Shown here piece after piece: positions 25,604 through 35,283 of a stretch of 64,000 nucleotides of DNA (position 1 is the stretch's first letter; the number at the start of each line of letters is the position of its first letter). The position numbers and the translations under genes were made by a program. Origin of the DNA: an uncultured Woeseiaceae bacterium (GTDB lineage: Bacteria > Pseudomonadota > Gammaproteobacteria > Steroidobacterales > Woeseiaceae); NCBI GenBank assembly GCA_905480215.1, contig CAJQPL010000034.1, positions 1 through 64,000 of the forward strand. Reading direction: 5' to 3'. Below the pieces are notes generated by a model. It saw only the letters and a program-made list of their open reading frames with translations. It searched no databases and had not been told where the DNA came from.

Positions 25604-27685
25604 ATGACCTTAATTGAAAAGATATTTTTGGCGAGCTTCGCCGCGCTTGCCGCTTCGCAGCCAGTATCAGCGGATGCCATTTCTGGGTCAGATCAGTTCG
25701 ATGAAGTTGTCGTAACGAGCCAGCGCAAAGAAGAACTGCAGCAAACGCATGCGGGAAATATTGCTGTGCTTGGTTCAAGCGCTATTGCGAATGTCGCCCA
25801 TACTCATATTCATGAGTTGATGAGTCGTGTTCCTGGTGTGTGGGTGAGCCGTGGCAGCGGCCAGGAACACCTAACCGCTATTCGCTCGCCCGTCTTGACG
25901 GGCAACGGCTCTTGCGGCGCCTATCTGATGCTCGAGGACGGCATACCTGTTCGGCCCGCGGGTTTTTGTAACGTTAATCAAATGTTCGAGCTGCTGACCG
26001 AGCAAGCGGCTCGCATTGAAGTTATTCGTGGGCCCGCCAATGCGCTATATGGTTCCAATGCGCTGCATGGCGTCGTCAACGTCATCATGCCGCGCCCGGA
26101 CGAATCGTTTTCTCCAGTGCTGGCACTGGAAGCAGGCGCGAACGAGTTCTATAGAGTCCGGGCCGATCTACCATTCGACGATGACGCCAACTATCTCGCG
26201 TCGTTAGTTTTTGCCGACGATGGCGGATTTCGTGACGACTCCGGTTATCGACAGGCAAAAGCGCATCTAAAAGGAGCGTGGACAGCATTTGGTGGTGACC
26301 TGGTTGTTGGTTTCTCTGCAACCGATCTCGATCAGGAAACCGCAGGCTTCATTCTTGGCGAGGACGCTTACAAAGACGAGAACATACGGACAACTAATGC
26401 GAATCCAGAGGCGTTTCGAAATGCGTCGAGTCAGCGCCTGTATGGATTATGGTCCCGTGAGTTCGATGGTAAGAGAATCGATATTCGACCATACCTGCGG
26501 CACTCCGAGATGCAATTCCTGCAACACTTTTTGCCCGGTCAGCCGTTGGAAGAAAACGGACAAAAAAGTATCGGATTTCTTTCGTCACTAAGCTTCGAAG
26601 CGGCTTCATCAGACGTCATTGTAGGCATCGATGTTGAATTCAGTGATTCGTATCTCTTAGAAAACCAGGATGGCCCAACACAGGGCTCGCCTTTTCTCAT
26701 GGAAACACGACCGCAAGGGATGCACTACGACTACGATGTTGACTCGTTCGTAGTTTCGCCCTTCGTGCAAAGTTCATGGCAAATCAATGACAAGTTGCGT
26801 TTGCATGCGGGTGTACGCTTTGAGTACTTGCAGCACGATTACACCAACAACATGATAAGCGGAAATACCCGCGATGACGGAACCGTGTGCGGGTTCGGTG
26901 GTTGTCTCTACACACGTCCCGAGAGTCGTAGCGACGATTTCTCCAATACAGCGCCGAAATTTGCGGCCGACTATGCGCTGAATGAAACTACGACCCTGTA
27001 TGCAAATCTGGCACGTGGTTTTCGAGCACCTCAGGCAACCGAGTTGTACCGCTTGCAAAATGGTCAGCTGGTATCAGATCTGAACTCGGAGCAGGTAGAC
27101 AGCCTGGAGCTGGGCGTTCGGAAATCCTATGAACGTGTGAGTATCGATGCAGCGATTTACTCAATGAAAAAGAAAAACTCCGTTCTGCGAGACAGTGAGG
27201 GCTTCAATGTCAGCAACGGTAAAAGTCGACACAGTGGAATAGAGTTAGATGTCGATTGGCAGTGGCACGATAATTGGCAGCTGGCTGCCAACCTTAGCTA
27301 CGGCGATCATAAATACGATTTCGACCTGGTCGCCGCACGCGGTGAGACCTTCGTTTCGGGTCGTGAAGTTGATACTGCGCCGCGCTGGTTGGGGAGCGCG
27401 GAGCTGACGTACGATGCCGGCAAGAGATTCTATGCAAGTCTGCAGTGGACGATGATTGGCGAATATTTTCTCAATGCTGAGAATACGGCGAGCTATCCTG
27501 GCCACGAATTGCTCAATTTACGCTTTGCATACGACTTGTCAGAGGCACTTGCTTTGCGCGTGCGCCTCAATAATATTGCCGACGATTTTGTGGCGGACCG
27601 AGCTGATTTTGCCTTTGGCAACTACCGTTACTTCCCGGGGCGCGGTCGTGAAATTTTTGCAGAGATTCGCTACACACCAAGGTAA
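25604..27685 (+). CDS. TonB-dependent outer-membrane receptor
   Basis: The 693-residue receptor has a signal peptide (FLASFAALAASQPVSADA), a TonB-box-like DEVVVTSQR, and a plug domain with RIEVIRGPANALYGSNALHG. A beta-barrel of about 500 residues ends in an aromatic strand (EIFAEIRYTP). Two plug cysteines (in NGSCGAY and GFCNVNQ) probably form a disulfide. The ligand is unknown. Its position 12 bases after the Lrp/AsnC gene makes co-transcription likely. Confidence 0.92.
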   Translation: MTLIEKIFLASFAALAASQPVSADAISGSDQFDEVVVTSQRKEELQQTHAGNIAVLGSSAIANVAHTHIHELMSRVPGVWVSRGSGQEHLTAIRSPVLTGNGSCGAYLMLEDGIPVRPAGFCNVNQMFELLTEQAARIEVIRGPANALYGSNALHGVVNVIMPRPDESFSPVLALEAGANEFYRVRADLPFDDDANYLASLVFADDGGFRDDSGYRQAKAHLKGAWTAFGGDLVVGFSATDLDQETAGFILGEDAYKDENIRTTNANPEAFRNASSQRLYGLWSREFDGKRIDIRPYLRHSEMQFLQHFLPGQPLEENGQKSIGFLSSLSFEAASSDVIVGIDVEFSDSYLLENQDGPTQGSPFLMETRPQGMHYDYDVDSFVVSPFVQSSWQINDKLRLHAGVRFEYLQHDYTNNMISGNTRDDGTVCGFGGCLYTRPESRSDDFSNTAPKFAADYALNETTTLYANLARGFRAPQATELYRLQNGQLVSDLNSEQVDSLELGVRKSYERVSIDAAIYSMKKKNSVLRDSEGFNVSNGKSRHSGIELDVDWQWHDNWQLAANLSYGDHKYDFDLVAARGETFVSGREVDTAPRWLGSAELTYDAGKRFYASLQWTMIGEYFLNAENTASYPGHELLNLRFAYDLSEALALRVRLNNIADDFVADRADFAFGNYRYFPGRGREIFAEIRYTPR

Positions 27686-27716
27686 ACGCTGCAAAAAGCC
27701 TATATAGTGAAGCACA

Positions 27717-27736
27717 GCAAATCAGAGGGGATTTGC
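27717..27736 (+). promoter_or_regulatory. Hairpin carrying the ribosome site of the AraC gene
   Basis: GCAAATC (27717-27723) and GATTTGC (27730-27736) form a perfect 7-bp stem. The six-base loop AGAGGG is the Shine-Dalgarno sequence of the gene starting at 27738. It could be a translational control hairpin or a DNA operator for the AraC protein itself. Confidence 0.5.
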
Positions 27737-27737
27737 A

Positions 27738-28787
27738 ATGACCGAAGACTCGCTTCATCAAAATTCATCTTATGGGCCGATTGCCGTCGCGATCTATCAG
27801 ACGCTCGAGTCCTACAACGTAGACGCCTCGAAAGTCATGCGTGATGCGGGCGTTGATCTCGCTCATCTGAAAGATCCAACCGCCCGACTGAATCCGGTAG
27901 TGCATCGTAAGATTGTCGCCGATGCCGTTAAACTAACCGAAGATCCAGCATTTGGACTGCGCTTTTCCGATTTCGTCCATCCCACGACATTCCACGCGCT
28001 TGGCTTTGCGCTCCTTTCGAGCAGCACCCTGCGTGCTTTCTGTAAGCGATGGGTTCGTTATCACTCCTTTATCACAACGACGGGAGAGGTATCGATCGAC
28101 GAGGGCGGAGAGGCCCCAGCTCTGGTGTTTCCGTCGGTCAATCCAAAATCTGAATCGATGGTGGGACGCGTCCTGATCGACGGGCAAATTGCGACCGTTC
28201 TTAAGCTAATCCGCTTTATGTATCGACCCGACTACAGCCCAGTGCGTGTGGATCTGACAAGCCCGAAGATTTCGGGTACGCACGGTATCTATCGAAACTA
28301 CTTCGGGGCGAACGTAAGCTTTTCGCAGAAAAGAAACTGCATTTATTTCGAGCAAGATGTTCTTGACGCTAAATTGCCTGCTGCGAATGCCGAGTTAGCG
28401 CGACAGAATGATGAAGCAGTATTGAATTTTCTCGCACGACTTGATCGAGCCAATGTCGTTGCTCAAGTGCATGCGAAATTAATCGAGCTACTGCCTTCTG
28501 GCGATTGCAGCAAGGCCAAAGTGGCCAGTGCTCTAAACATGAGCGTGCGTACCCTCCATAATCGCCTCTCGGATTCGAATACGACCTACCAGCAGCTCCT
28601 TGACAGGACTCGCCGCGAACTAGCGGAACAGTACATGCGCCAGCCGAATATTTCGGTGAGTGAAGTGGCATACCTGCTCGGTTTCTCCGATTGCAGTAAC
28701 TTTTCCAGAGCTTTTCATCGTTGGACGGGCCATTCGCCCAGTAATTTTCGCGATGCAGCGAATACGGAGCTCTACGCCGTTAAGTGA
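27738..28787 (+). CDS. AraC family regulator (OruR/ArgR-type N-terminal domain)
   Basis: The 349-residue regulator has an Arabinose_bd-type N-terminal sensing domain (about 15-210) and a C-terminal AraC helix-turn-helix pair. The SVSEVAYLLGFSDCSNFSRA signature lies near 307-326, followed by WTGHSPSNFR. The family controls amino acid, fatty acid and aromatic catabolism. Its nearest target candidate is the racemase gene downstream. The inducer is unknown. Confidence 0.9.
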   Translation: MTEDSLHQNSSYGPIAVAIYQTLESYNVDASKVMRDAGVDLAHLKDPTARLNPVVHRKIVADAVKLTEDPAFGLRFSDFVHPTTFHALGFALLSSSTLRAFCKRWVRYHSFITTTGEVSIDEGGEAPALVFPSVNPKSESMVGRVLIDGQIATVLKLIRFMYRPDYSPVRVDLTSPKISGTHGIYRNYFGANVSFSQKRNCIYFEQDVLDAKLPAANAELARQNDEAVLNFLARLDRANVVAQVHAKLIELLPSGDCSKAKVASALNMSVRTLHNRLSDSNTTYQQLLDRTRRELAEQYMRQPNISVSEVAYLLGFSDCSNFSRAFHRWTGHSPSNFRDAANTELYAVK

Positions 28788-28874
28788 AGACCTGTCATTT
28801 GCCATCAAAGCACAGCGCATTGATATCGGCTGACGTTAAACTTTATGCATGACTCTGCCGTAGCCAGGATTTAG

Positions 28875-30032
28875 ATGGGACCTCTCCACGGATTCAAGAT
28901 TATTGAGATAGCGGGCATCGGCCCCGGGCAATTGTGCGGCATGTTGCTGGCTGACATGGGCGCGCAACTGATACGTATTGATCGGCCCGTCGATGCAGAT
29001 CTTGGTATTGCGATGCCAACGAAACTCAATCTTATGAATCGCAGCCGACCGACTTTGGCGGTCGACCTCAAATCGAAGCAAGGCGCAGACCTGGTACTGC
29101 GTCTTTGCGAGGACGCGGACGCCATTTTTGAAGGCTATCGTCCCGGTGTCATGGAAAAGCTTGGACTTGGCCCGTCGGAGTGCATGGCGAAGAATGCCAG
29201 GCTGATTTATGGACGTATGACTGGTTGGGGACAGACAGGTCCGCTGTCCGATTCCGTAGGGCACGATCCGAACTACATCGCAGTGACTGGTGCATTGCAT
29301 AGCATTGGCAATAAAGAACAACCGCCGCCTGTCCCGCTTAATCTTGTTGGCGATTTCGGGGGCGGCGCTTTGTATCTGGCAATGGGCATTCTGGCCGCAT
29401 TGCTGGAGGCTAGCCGATCCGGGGAAGGGCAAGTTGTCGATGCAGCGATCGTCGATGGCGTTGCTTCAATGATGACTATGTTTTTCGGTCTGAAGGCCGG
29501 CGGATTGTGGACCGACAAACGTCAAGCCAATTTACTGGATGGCGCAGCACCGTTCGTGCAGAACTACGAAACCAAAGATGGTGGTTACATCGCACTCTGC
29601 GCGTTGGAGCAACGCTTCTACAAGGCTTTGCTCGAAGCCATGGAGATCACCGATATAGATGTCGCCGATCAGTACAAGCAGGAGCTTTGGCCTCAGCATG
29701 AAGAGAAATTCAGGCAAACAATAAGCCAGAAAACACGGGATGAATGGGCCGACATCTTCGATGGCACAGATTCCTGCGCCGCACCGGTACTGACAATGAG
29801 TGAAGCGCCAGAACATCCACACAGTGAGGCACGAAACTCCTTTGTCACGGTAGACGGTATAAAGCAGCCAGCTCCTGCGCCGCGTTTTTCGCGAACCGCG
29901 TCAGTGATTCAACACGGTCCATCCGAGCCTGGCGAGCGAGATTTGGATGCCTTGTCTGAGTGGGGCTTGAGCGAGTCAGAAATTAGCCGCTTATCTAAAG
30001 ACGGCGTTTTGAAATCGAAGAGTGCCGCCTAG
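28875..30032 (+). CDS. Alpha-methylacyl-CoA racemase (CaiB/BaiF family)
   Basis: The 385-residue class III CoA-transferase-fold enzyme has RMTGWGQTGPLSDSVGHDPN and NLVGDFGGGALYLA. These two boxes mark alpha-methylacyl-CoA racemases rather than true CoA-transferases. The His of GHD and the Asp of GDFGGG act as the acid/base pair. It would interconvert 2R- and 2S-methylacyl-CoA esters so that branched or isoprenoid acids can enter beta-oxidation. The stop overlaps the convergent nitronate monooxygenase gene by 4 bases. Confidence 0.88.
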   Translation: MGPLHGFKIIEIAGIGPGQLCGMLLADMGAQLIRIDRPVDADLGIAMPTKLNLMNRSRPTLAVDLKSKQGADLVLRLCEDADAIFEGYRPGVMEKLGLGPSECMAKNARLIYGRMTGWGQTGPLSDSVGHDPNYIAVTGALHSIGNKEQPPPVPLNLVGDFGGGALYLAMGILAALLEASRSGEGQVVDAAIVDGVASMMTMFFGLKAGGLWTDKRQANLLDGAAPFVQNYETKDGGYIALCALEQRFYKALLEAMEITDIDVADQYKQELWPQHEEKFRQTISQKTRDEWADIFDGTDSCAAPVLTMSEAPEHPHSEARNSFVTVDGIKQPAPAPRFSRTASVIQHGPSEPGERDLDALSEWGLSESEISRLSKDGVLKSKSAA

Positions 30033-31159
30033 TCGGACGGTAATTTTCTGTTGACCGCATCCAGCGCGTCAACGTATTCCTCAAGCAGTCGATAAATTAC
30101 ATCACGACATGACTCGACCTGGTTGAGTTGCCCGATGACCTGGCCAACCGGATTCATAGCAACTTCCTGTGCCTTTTCGACACCCGCGTAAATCTCGGTG
30201 CGCCGCCGTGCATCTGCACTGATCATAAATTGCATAGGCATGCCCAGAGGTGTGGGCGTCGAATCGTCGTCCCAGGCATCAGTCCATTTGTTCTTGATCA
30301 GTCTGGCGTGTTTTCCTGTCCAGGCACGGGAGCGAACAGTGTCCTCACTCGTTGCTTTCAGATAGGACTCCTTTTGCGCTGGTTGCCCTTCCGCTTCCTC
30401 AACCGTTAACCACAACGATCCGGTCCAAACGCCAGCGGCGCCCATAGACATTGCGGCGAGCATTTGGCGACCAGATCCAACTCCACCTGCCGCGAGCATC
30501 GGTAGCGGTGCGATCGCATCAACAATCTGTGGCCAAAGAACAATGCTGCCGATTTCGCCGGTATGACCACCACCTTCGCCACCCTGGGCGACAACGAAAT
30601 CGAGACCGGCATTCTTATGTGCAACGGCTTGTTTTACCTTACCGCACAGCGCGCCGATCAGACGGCCACTCTCGTGAACCATTTCGATAACGTCTGCTGG
30701 CGGTGTGCCGAGCGCATTCACGATGACCTTGCACTTCGGTCGCTTCAAAGCCTCCTTAACTAATGGCAGGGCAGTTGCATACGTTGCACCTGGCAATGTT
30801 GGCTCGGAATGCGATACGTCCGCAGGCATTTCGGGGACGCCGTGATCGGCCAAAAGATTATTCGCAAACTCGACATGTTCAGCGGGAATTTGTTGCCAAA
30901 GTTTTTCTTAGAGAACTTCTGCATCGACTTCCTCCATGCCCTCGTATTTCTGTGGAATGACGACATCGACGCCATAGCCACCTTCGACACGTTCATCGAG
31001 CCAGTTGAGTTCCTCAGCTAGTTGCTCAGGCGAAAACCAGCCCGCGCCCAAAACACCCATGCCGCCGGCGTTGCTGACAGCAGCGACGACATCACGGCAA
31101 TGGGAAAAGGCGAATATGGCATGGTCCATACCGAGTTTTTTGGACAAGACTGAGATCAT
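30029..31159 (-). pseudogene. Nitronate monooxygenase interrupted by an in-frame TAA
   Basis: A 377-codon frame encodes a nitronate monooxygenase / 2-nitropropane dioxygenase-like FMN protein. It opens with GGMGVLGAGWFSPEQL and later has NALGTPPADV, VAQGGEGGGHTGEIG and MLAAGGVGSGRQMLAAM. Codon 84 is TAA (30908-30910). The frame continues unchanged on both sides (VDAEVL, stop, EKLWQQIPAEHVEF), so this is a single nonsense change, not a frameshift. It is the last gene of the RidA-oxidoreductase run. It is a recent pseudogene, a read-through case or a sequence error. Confidence 0.85.
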
Positions 31160-31169
31160 TACTAAATCG

Positions 31170-34100
31170 CTAAGCGGCCTTGTTTTGAGCTGATTCGCCC
31201 CGCCACGCCGACATCAAATCCGCTTCGCACAATTTCGCTGCAGCTACATGCTCTTCCTTGATGTGTCCGTATCCTCTGATCTGCTCTGGCACTGACGCAA
31301 TTTGGACGGCGAGCGAGTGATTGTCGTTATCCAAGCTCTTGAGCAACTCCGAAATCGTGTTCTCATAGTCAACAATAAGTTGGCGTTCCATCTTTCTTTC
31401 ATCAGTACGACCGAAGAAATCAAAAGCAGTGCCGCGTAAGAACTTGAATTTCGCAAGTAGTCCAAACGCCGGCATCATCCAGGCGCCGAAGGTCATTTTC
31501 TTCGGCAGGCCTGTTACTTTGTCTTTCGGTGCAATAGCCGGAGGCGAAAGATTGAATTCCAATTTGTAGTCGCCTTCGAATTGCTCGGCTAATTTTCGCT
31601 TGAATTCCGGGTCGGAGTGTAAGCGTGCCACCTCATACTCATCCTTATAGGCCATCAACTTGAAAGCATACTTGGCAACAGCATCGGCCAGTCCGGAGAC
31701 TGCAAACGACTGTTCAGCTGTTCGCGTCTTGTTGACCAAATCACGATAGCGACCCGCGTATGCTGCATTTTGATAGTTTGTTAAGTCTGCAGAGCGTCGC
31801 TCTATGACTTCGTCGAGGGTTAGATCGGCATAGGGCTTGGCGCCGGCCTTTCCGTCTACCAACTTAAGGACGGAGTCCAGGTTGTGCGCCGCCCGTCTGC
31901 CCCACTCAAAGGCATCTTGATTCCATTCAACTTTGACGCCGTTTAGGGCAATAGACTCGAAAATTGAGTTCCTGGCTAAAGGGATAAGCCCTTTCTGCCA
32001 TGCATAGCCAACCAGAAACAAATTGCTCGCGATTGAGTCGCCGAGCAACGCCGTAGCAATTCTCGTTGCCTCCAAAAAGGTCGCGTTGTTTCCCAGTGTG
32101 TTGATCAATCGGTTCTTCAACGTGACTTCCGGGTAAACAAGGTCCGGATCACGCGTAAAGTCGCCGGTGATCGTATTGTGGGTGTTGATGATTGCTTTGG
32201 TGCGCTCGGGGTGGCAGGTCTCGAGAATGCCGTCCCCACCGATGACCAGCATGTCGCAACCAATAAGCAGGTCAGCGGTGCCGGCATTGATACGTGCTGA
32301 GCTAATGTCGTCAGGCGATGTCGCGATGCGAATGTTTGCCGATACGGCGCCACCCTTTTGTGCAAAGCCAAGTTGCTCAACACTTGATGTGGCCTTGCCT
32401 TCGATATGTGCAGCCATGCCAAGCATTGCGCCGATCGTAACCACCCCGGTTCCGCCAACACCGCCGACCACGATGCCGAACGATTCGCCTTTCGGGATCG
32501 CGGCAATGCTCGGCTCCGGAATTACGGCCGCTACTGCTGATGTCTTGTCAATTCCTGCACCCTTACGCACGCTGCCGCCGAGCACCGTAACGAAGCTTGG
32601 GCAGAAACCGTTGTTGCAGGAGTAGTCCTTGTTGCAAGAAGACTGATCGATCTTACGTTTCTTGCCGAACTCGGTGTCTATTGGTAGCACTGAAACGCAA
32701 TTCGATTTCTTGCCGCAGTCGCCGCAACCTTCGCAGACGCGATCATTGATGAACATGCGTTTGGCGGGGTCCGGAAACGTTCCGCGTTTTCGTCGCCGAC
32801 GTTTTTCAGCGGCACAAGTCTGGTCGTAGACCATGATAGATACGCCTTCGACTTCTCGTAACTCGCGTTGCACCAAGTCGAGGTCATCGCGATGGTGCAC
32901 AGTAGTGCCGGATGCGAAATCGACATCGTTGCCGTATTTCTCAGGCTCGTCGGTTACGACACAAATTCGTTCGATACCTTCGTTACGCACCTGTCGGGTG
33001 ATTTGCGGCACCGTAAGCTGACCATCAACTGGCTGGCCACCGGTCATCGCAACTGCGTCGTTGAAAAGAATCTTGTAGGTAATATTGACCTTGGCGGCGA
33101 CCGCAGAACGAATAGCCAGTGTCCCGGAATGGTAATAGGTGCCATCGCCGAGTTGTTGAAAGATGTGCGGTGTCTTAACGAATGGCGCCTGTCCGATCCA
33201 GGTCGCGCCTTCGCCGCCCATTTGCGTATACGTATAGACCTCGCGGTCCATCCAGTTGGCCATAAAGTGACAGCCAACCCCACCATACGCACGACTACCA
33301 TCCGGTACGCGCGTCGATGAATTATGCGGACAGCCAGAACAGAAGTATGGCAATCGCGCAAGATCCAATGCCTCTCGATCTGCGACAGACTTTAGCTGTT
33401 TGTCCAGGAACGCAATGCGTGCACGTACGCGTTCGCTATCGTGAAACGGTTGTAAGCGCGCAGCGATTACCCGAGCGATTTTGTCGGGGCTCAGGTCGCC
33501 GATGTCATCGACCAGAATTTCGCCGGACTCATCGCGTCGGCCAACAATGTTGGGCCGGCGTCGCTCAGGTAGGCCATAACAAACATCGCGCAACGCGTTT
33601 TCGATTTGCTGGCGCTTGTCTTCAACGACCAGGATTTCATCGAGGCCTTCGGCAAATTCTGCGTAGGTTTCACGATCGACCGGAAACGGCATGGCGACTT
33701 TGAGAATACGAATCCCCAGCGCGGATAACATATCGTCATCAAGGCCAAGGTCTTTCAACGCCTGTAATGTATCCCGCCAGGTCTTACCCATTGCAGCGAT
33801 ACCAATGCGCGCCTTATTGCTGTCGTGACTAATGCGATTCAGCTTATTGGCGCGTGCGAAGGCAACAGCAGCGGGCAGCTTATAGCCGCGCATGCGAATC
33901 TCCTGCAGCGACCAGTTGTCTTGCAACCGCGCACTGACACCGTCAGCCGGAAAATCGAATTCGGGTAGCACAATCTTGATGTGATCGTGGTCCGCGTGAA
34001 TGGACGCTGCCGTTTCGATCGTTTCAGGCAATAGTTTGTATCCGACCCAAGCGCCGCAGAAGCGTGACAAGGCGATTCCAAACAAGCCGAGATCAAAGAC

Positions 34101-34634
34101 CTCCTGAATGTCGGCCGGATAGAGAATCGGCATCAACAAATCTTCGAACAAAAGCTCTGAATGGTAAGGGTCAACGGTAGAGCGCATCGCAGGATCATCG
34201 CCCGCCAGAATTAGTACGCCGCCGTGCTTAGATGAGCCGTGGAAGTTTCCCTGGCGCATTGCGTCCATGCTCTGGTCGAGTCCAGGCCCTTTGCCATACC
34301 ACATCGAAAATACGCCATCGTAGTTGGCGTCGTTGTAGTAAGTCGCTTGCTGCGTTCCCCATACGGCGGTCGCGGCCATGTGCTCATTGGTGGCCGGCCA
34401 GAAGTGAATGTGATCTTTCTTGATTTGCTCCTCGGCGCGCCACAGCTCGACATCGATTGCGGTCATTGGCGAACCGCGATAGCCGGAGATAAATCCGGCG
34501 GTATTGAGCCCTGCCCTTAGATCGCGGCGGCGCTGGATCATCAACAGTCGAAGAATTGCCTGTGTACCTGTCAGATAGATACGACCCTTGTCGAGTTCGT
34601 ACTTGTCGTTAAGGCTGACAACGCTGCTTTTCAT
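31170..34634 (-). CDS. Fused indolepyruvate ferredoxin oxidoreductase
   Basis: This 1154-residue protein fuses the alpha and gamma parts of a 2-oxoacid:ferredoxin oxidoreductase. The N-terminal pyrimidine-binding region comes first, then a CSGCPHNSS box near 435. The thiamine diphosphate region with GGEGATWIGQ follows, then a ferredoxin-like CEGCGDCGKKSNC near 638 and a gamma domain starting GIVVGGVGGTGVVTIG. The family converts aryl or branched 2-oxo acids (indolepyruvate, phenylpyruvate) to the acyl-CoA with reduced ferredoxin. It overlaps the RidA gene by 4 bases. Confidence 0.92.
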   Translation of the reverse strand: MKSSVVSLNDKYELDKGRIYLTGTQAILRLLMIQRRRDLRAGLNTAGFISGYRGSPMTAIDVELWRAEEQIKKDHIHFWPATNEHMAATAVWGTQQATYYNDANYDGVFSMWYGKGPGLDQSMDAMRQGNFHGSSKHGGVLILAGDDPAMRSTVDPYHSELLFEDLLMPILYPADIQEVFDLGLFGIALSRFCGAWVGYKLLPETIETAASIHADHDHIKIVLPEFDFPADGVSARLQDNWSLQEIRMRGYKLPAAVAFARANKLNRISHDSNKARIGIAAMGKTWRDTLQALKDLGLDDDMLSALGIRILKVAMPFPVDRETYAEFAEGLDEILVVEDKRQQIENALRDVCYGLPERRRPNIVGRRDESGEILVDDIGDLSPDKIARVIAARLQPFHDSERVRARIAFLDKQLKSVADREALDLARLPYFCSGCPHNSSTRVPDGSRAYGGVGCHFMANWMDREVYTYTQMGGEGATWIGQAPFVKTPHIFQQLGDGTYYHSGTLAIRSAVAAKVNITYKILFNDAVAMTGGQPVDGQLTVPQITRQVRNEGIERICVVTDEPEKYGNDVDFASGTTVHHRDDLDLVQRELREVEGVSIMVYDQTCAAEKRRRRKRGTFPDPAKRMFINDRVCEGCGDCGKKSNCVSVLPIDTEFGKKRKIDQSSCNKDYSCNNGFCPSFVTVLGGSVRKGAGIDKTSAVAAVIPEPSIAAIPKGESFGIVVGGVGGTGVVTIGAMLGMAAHIEGKATSSVEQLGFAQKGGAVSANIRIATSPDDISSARINAGTADLLIGCDMLVIGGDGILETCHPERTKAIINTHNTITGDFTRDPDLVYPEVTLKNRLINTLGNNATFLEATRIATALLGDSIASNLFLVGYAWQKGLIPLARNSIFESIALNGVKVEWNQDAFEWGRRAAHNLDSVLKLVDGKAGAKPYADLTLDEVIERRSADLTNYQNAAYAGRYRDLVNKTRTAEQSFAVSGLADAVAKYAFKLMAYKDEYEVARLHSDPEFKRKLAEQFEGDYKLEFNLSPPAIAPKDKVTGLPKKMTFGAWMMPAFGLLAKFKFLRGTAFDFFGRTDERKMERQLIVDYENTISELLKSLDNDNHSLAVQIASVPEQIRGYGHIKEEHVAAAKLCEADLMSAWRGESAQNKAA

Positions 34635-35119
34635 TCAACAAGCTCTAGTTCCGCCTCGACCTCGACCGGAATCGAGAACGGCAATTGCGCCACTCCTATG
34701 GCAGATCGGGCCGCCATACCGCACTCTCGCCCGAAGATTTCGATAATCTGATTCGAGAATCCATTGATGACTGGCGTTTGTTGATTGAAGCCCGGCGCCG
34801 AGTTGACCATGCCGAGCACTTTGACCCAGGACTGTATTCTGTCGAGGTCGCCCAACTCACGTTGCAGGGTCCCAACCATGGTTAACGCGGTCTTACGCGC
34901 GGCTTCGATACCCTGCTCCAAGGTGAGCTCGGTGCCCACCTGACCGAGCGGTTGCGCGATAGACCCGTCGGTTTCCTGCGGTCCATGCCCGGAGACAATG
35001 ACTCGGCGTCCGCTTATCTTGAGCATGACCAGTGGCACATCGACGCCCGGCGGTATTTGCAACGCCGCAGGTAATTCCAGTCCGAGTTCAGCAATTCGTT
35101 GCTCGATTTTTCCACTCAT
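34631..35119 (-). CDS. RidA/YjgF family protein
   Basis: The 162-residue protein has RidA-like features: VIVSGHGPQETDGSIAQPLGQVG, then GIEAARKTALTMVGTLQREL and a C-terminal RSAIGVAQLPFSIPVEVEAEL. RidA proteins hydrolyse reactive imines and enamines to 2-oxo acids. This longer subfamily (YjgF-like) is less well studied. Coupling to the indolepyruvate oxidoreductase suggests that it supplies or protects the 2-oxo acid substrate. It is divergent from the D-amino acid dehydrogenase gene. Confidence 0.87.
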   Translation of the reverse strand: MSGKIEQRIAELGLELPAALQIPPGVDVPLVMLKISGRRVIVSGHGPQETDGSIAQPLGQVGTELTLEQGIEAARKTALTMVGTLQRELGDLDRIQSWVKVLGMVNSAPGFNQQTPVINGFSNQIIEIFGRECGMAARSAIGVAQLPFSIPVEVEAELELVE

Positions 35120-35283
35120 GCCAGTTGTCCATCAATTCCGAGAACTTGAGCCTTCAGTATTCATGATCCAGGCACCTTAGTCTGGTTATTTCGAGCAGAA
35201 ATTCAGTCCGTGTCGACGCTGATGATAGTGCCAATGCAGGATTCGATAGAGAATTAGTGCCATAGACTGCTAGTCTTGCCGCT

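Noticed and set aside
30029-31159. Frameshift in the nitronate monooxygenase gene
   Set aside because: The two coding parts were first taken as being in different frames. They are 306 bases apart by start, a multiple of three, and the reading continues in frame across one TAA, so it is a nonsense change.
32868-33320. Plus-strand ORF of 150 codons
   Set aside because: It is antisense to the indolepyruvate oxidoreductase gene, with no recognisable motif or ribosome site.
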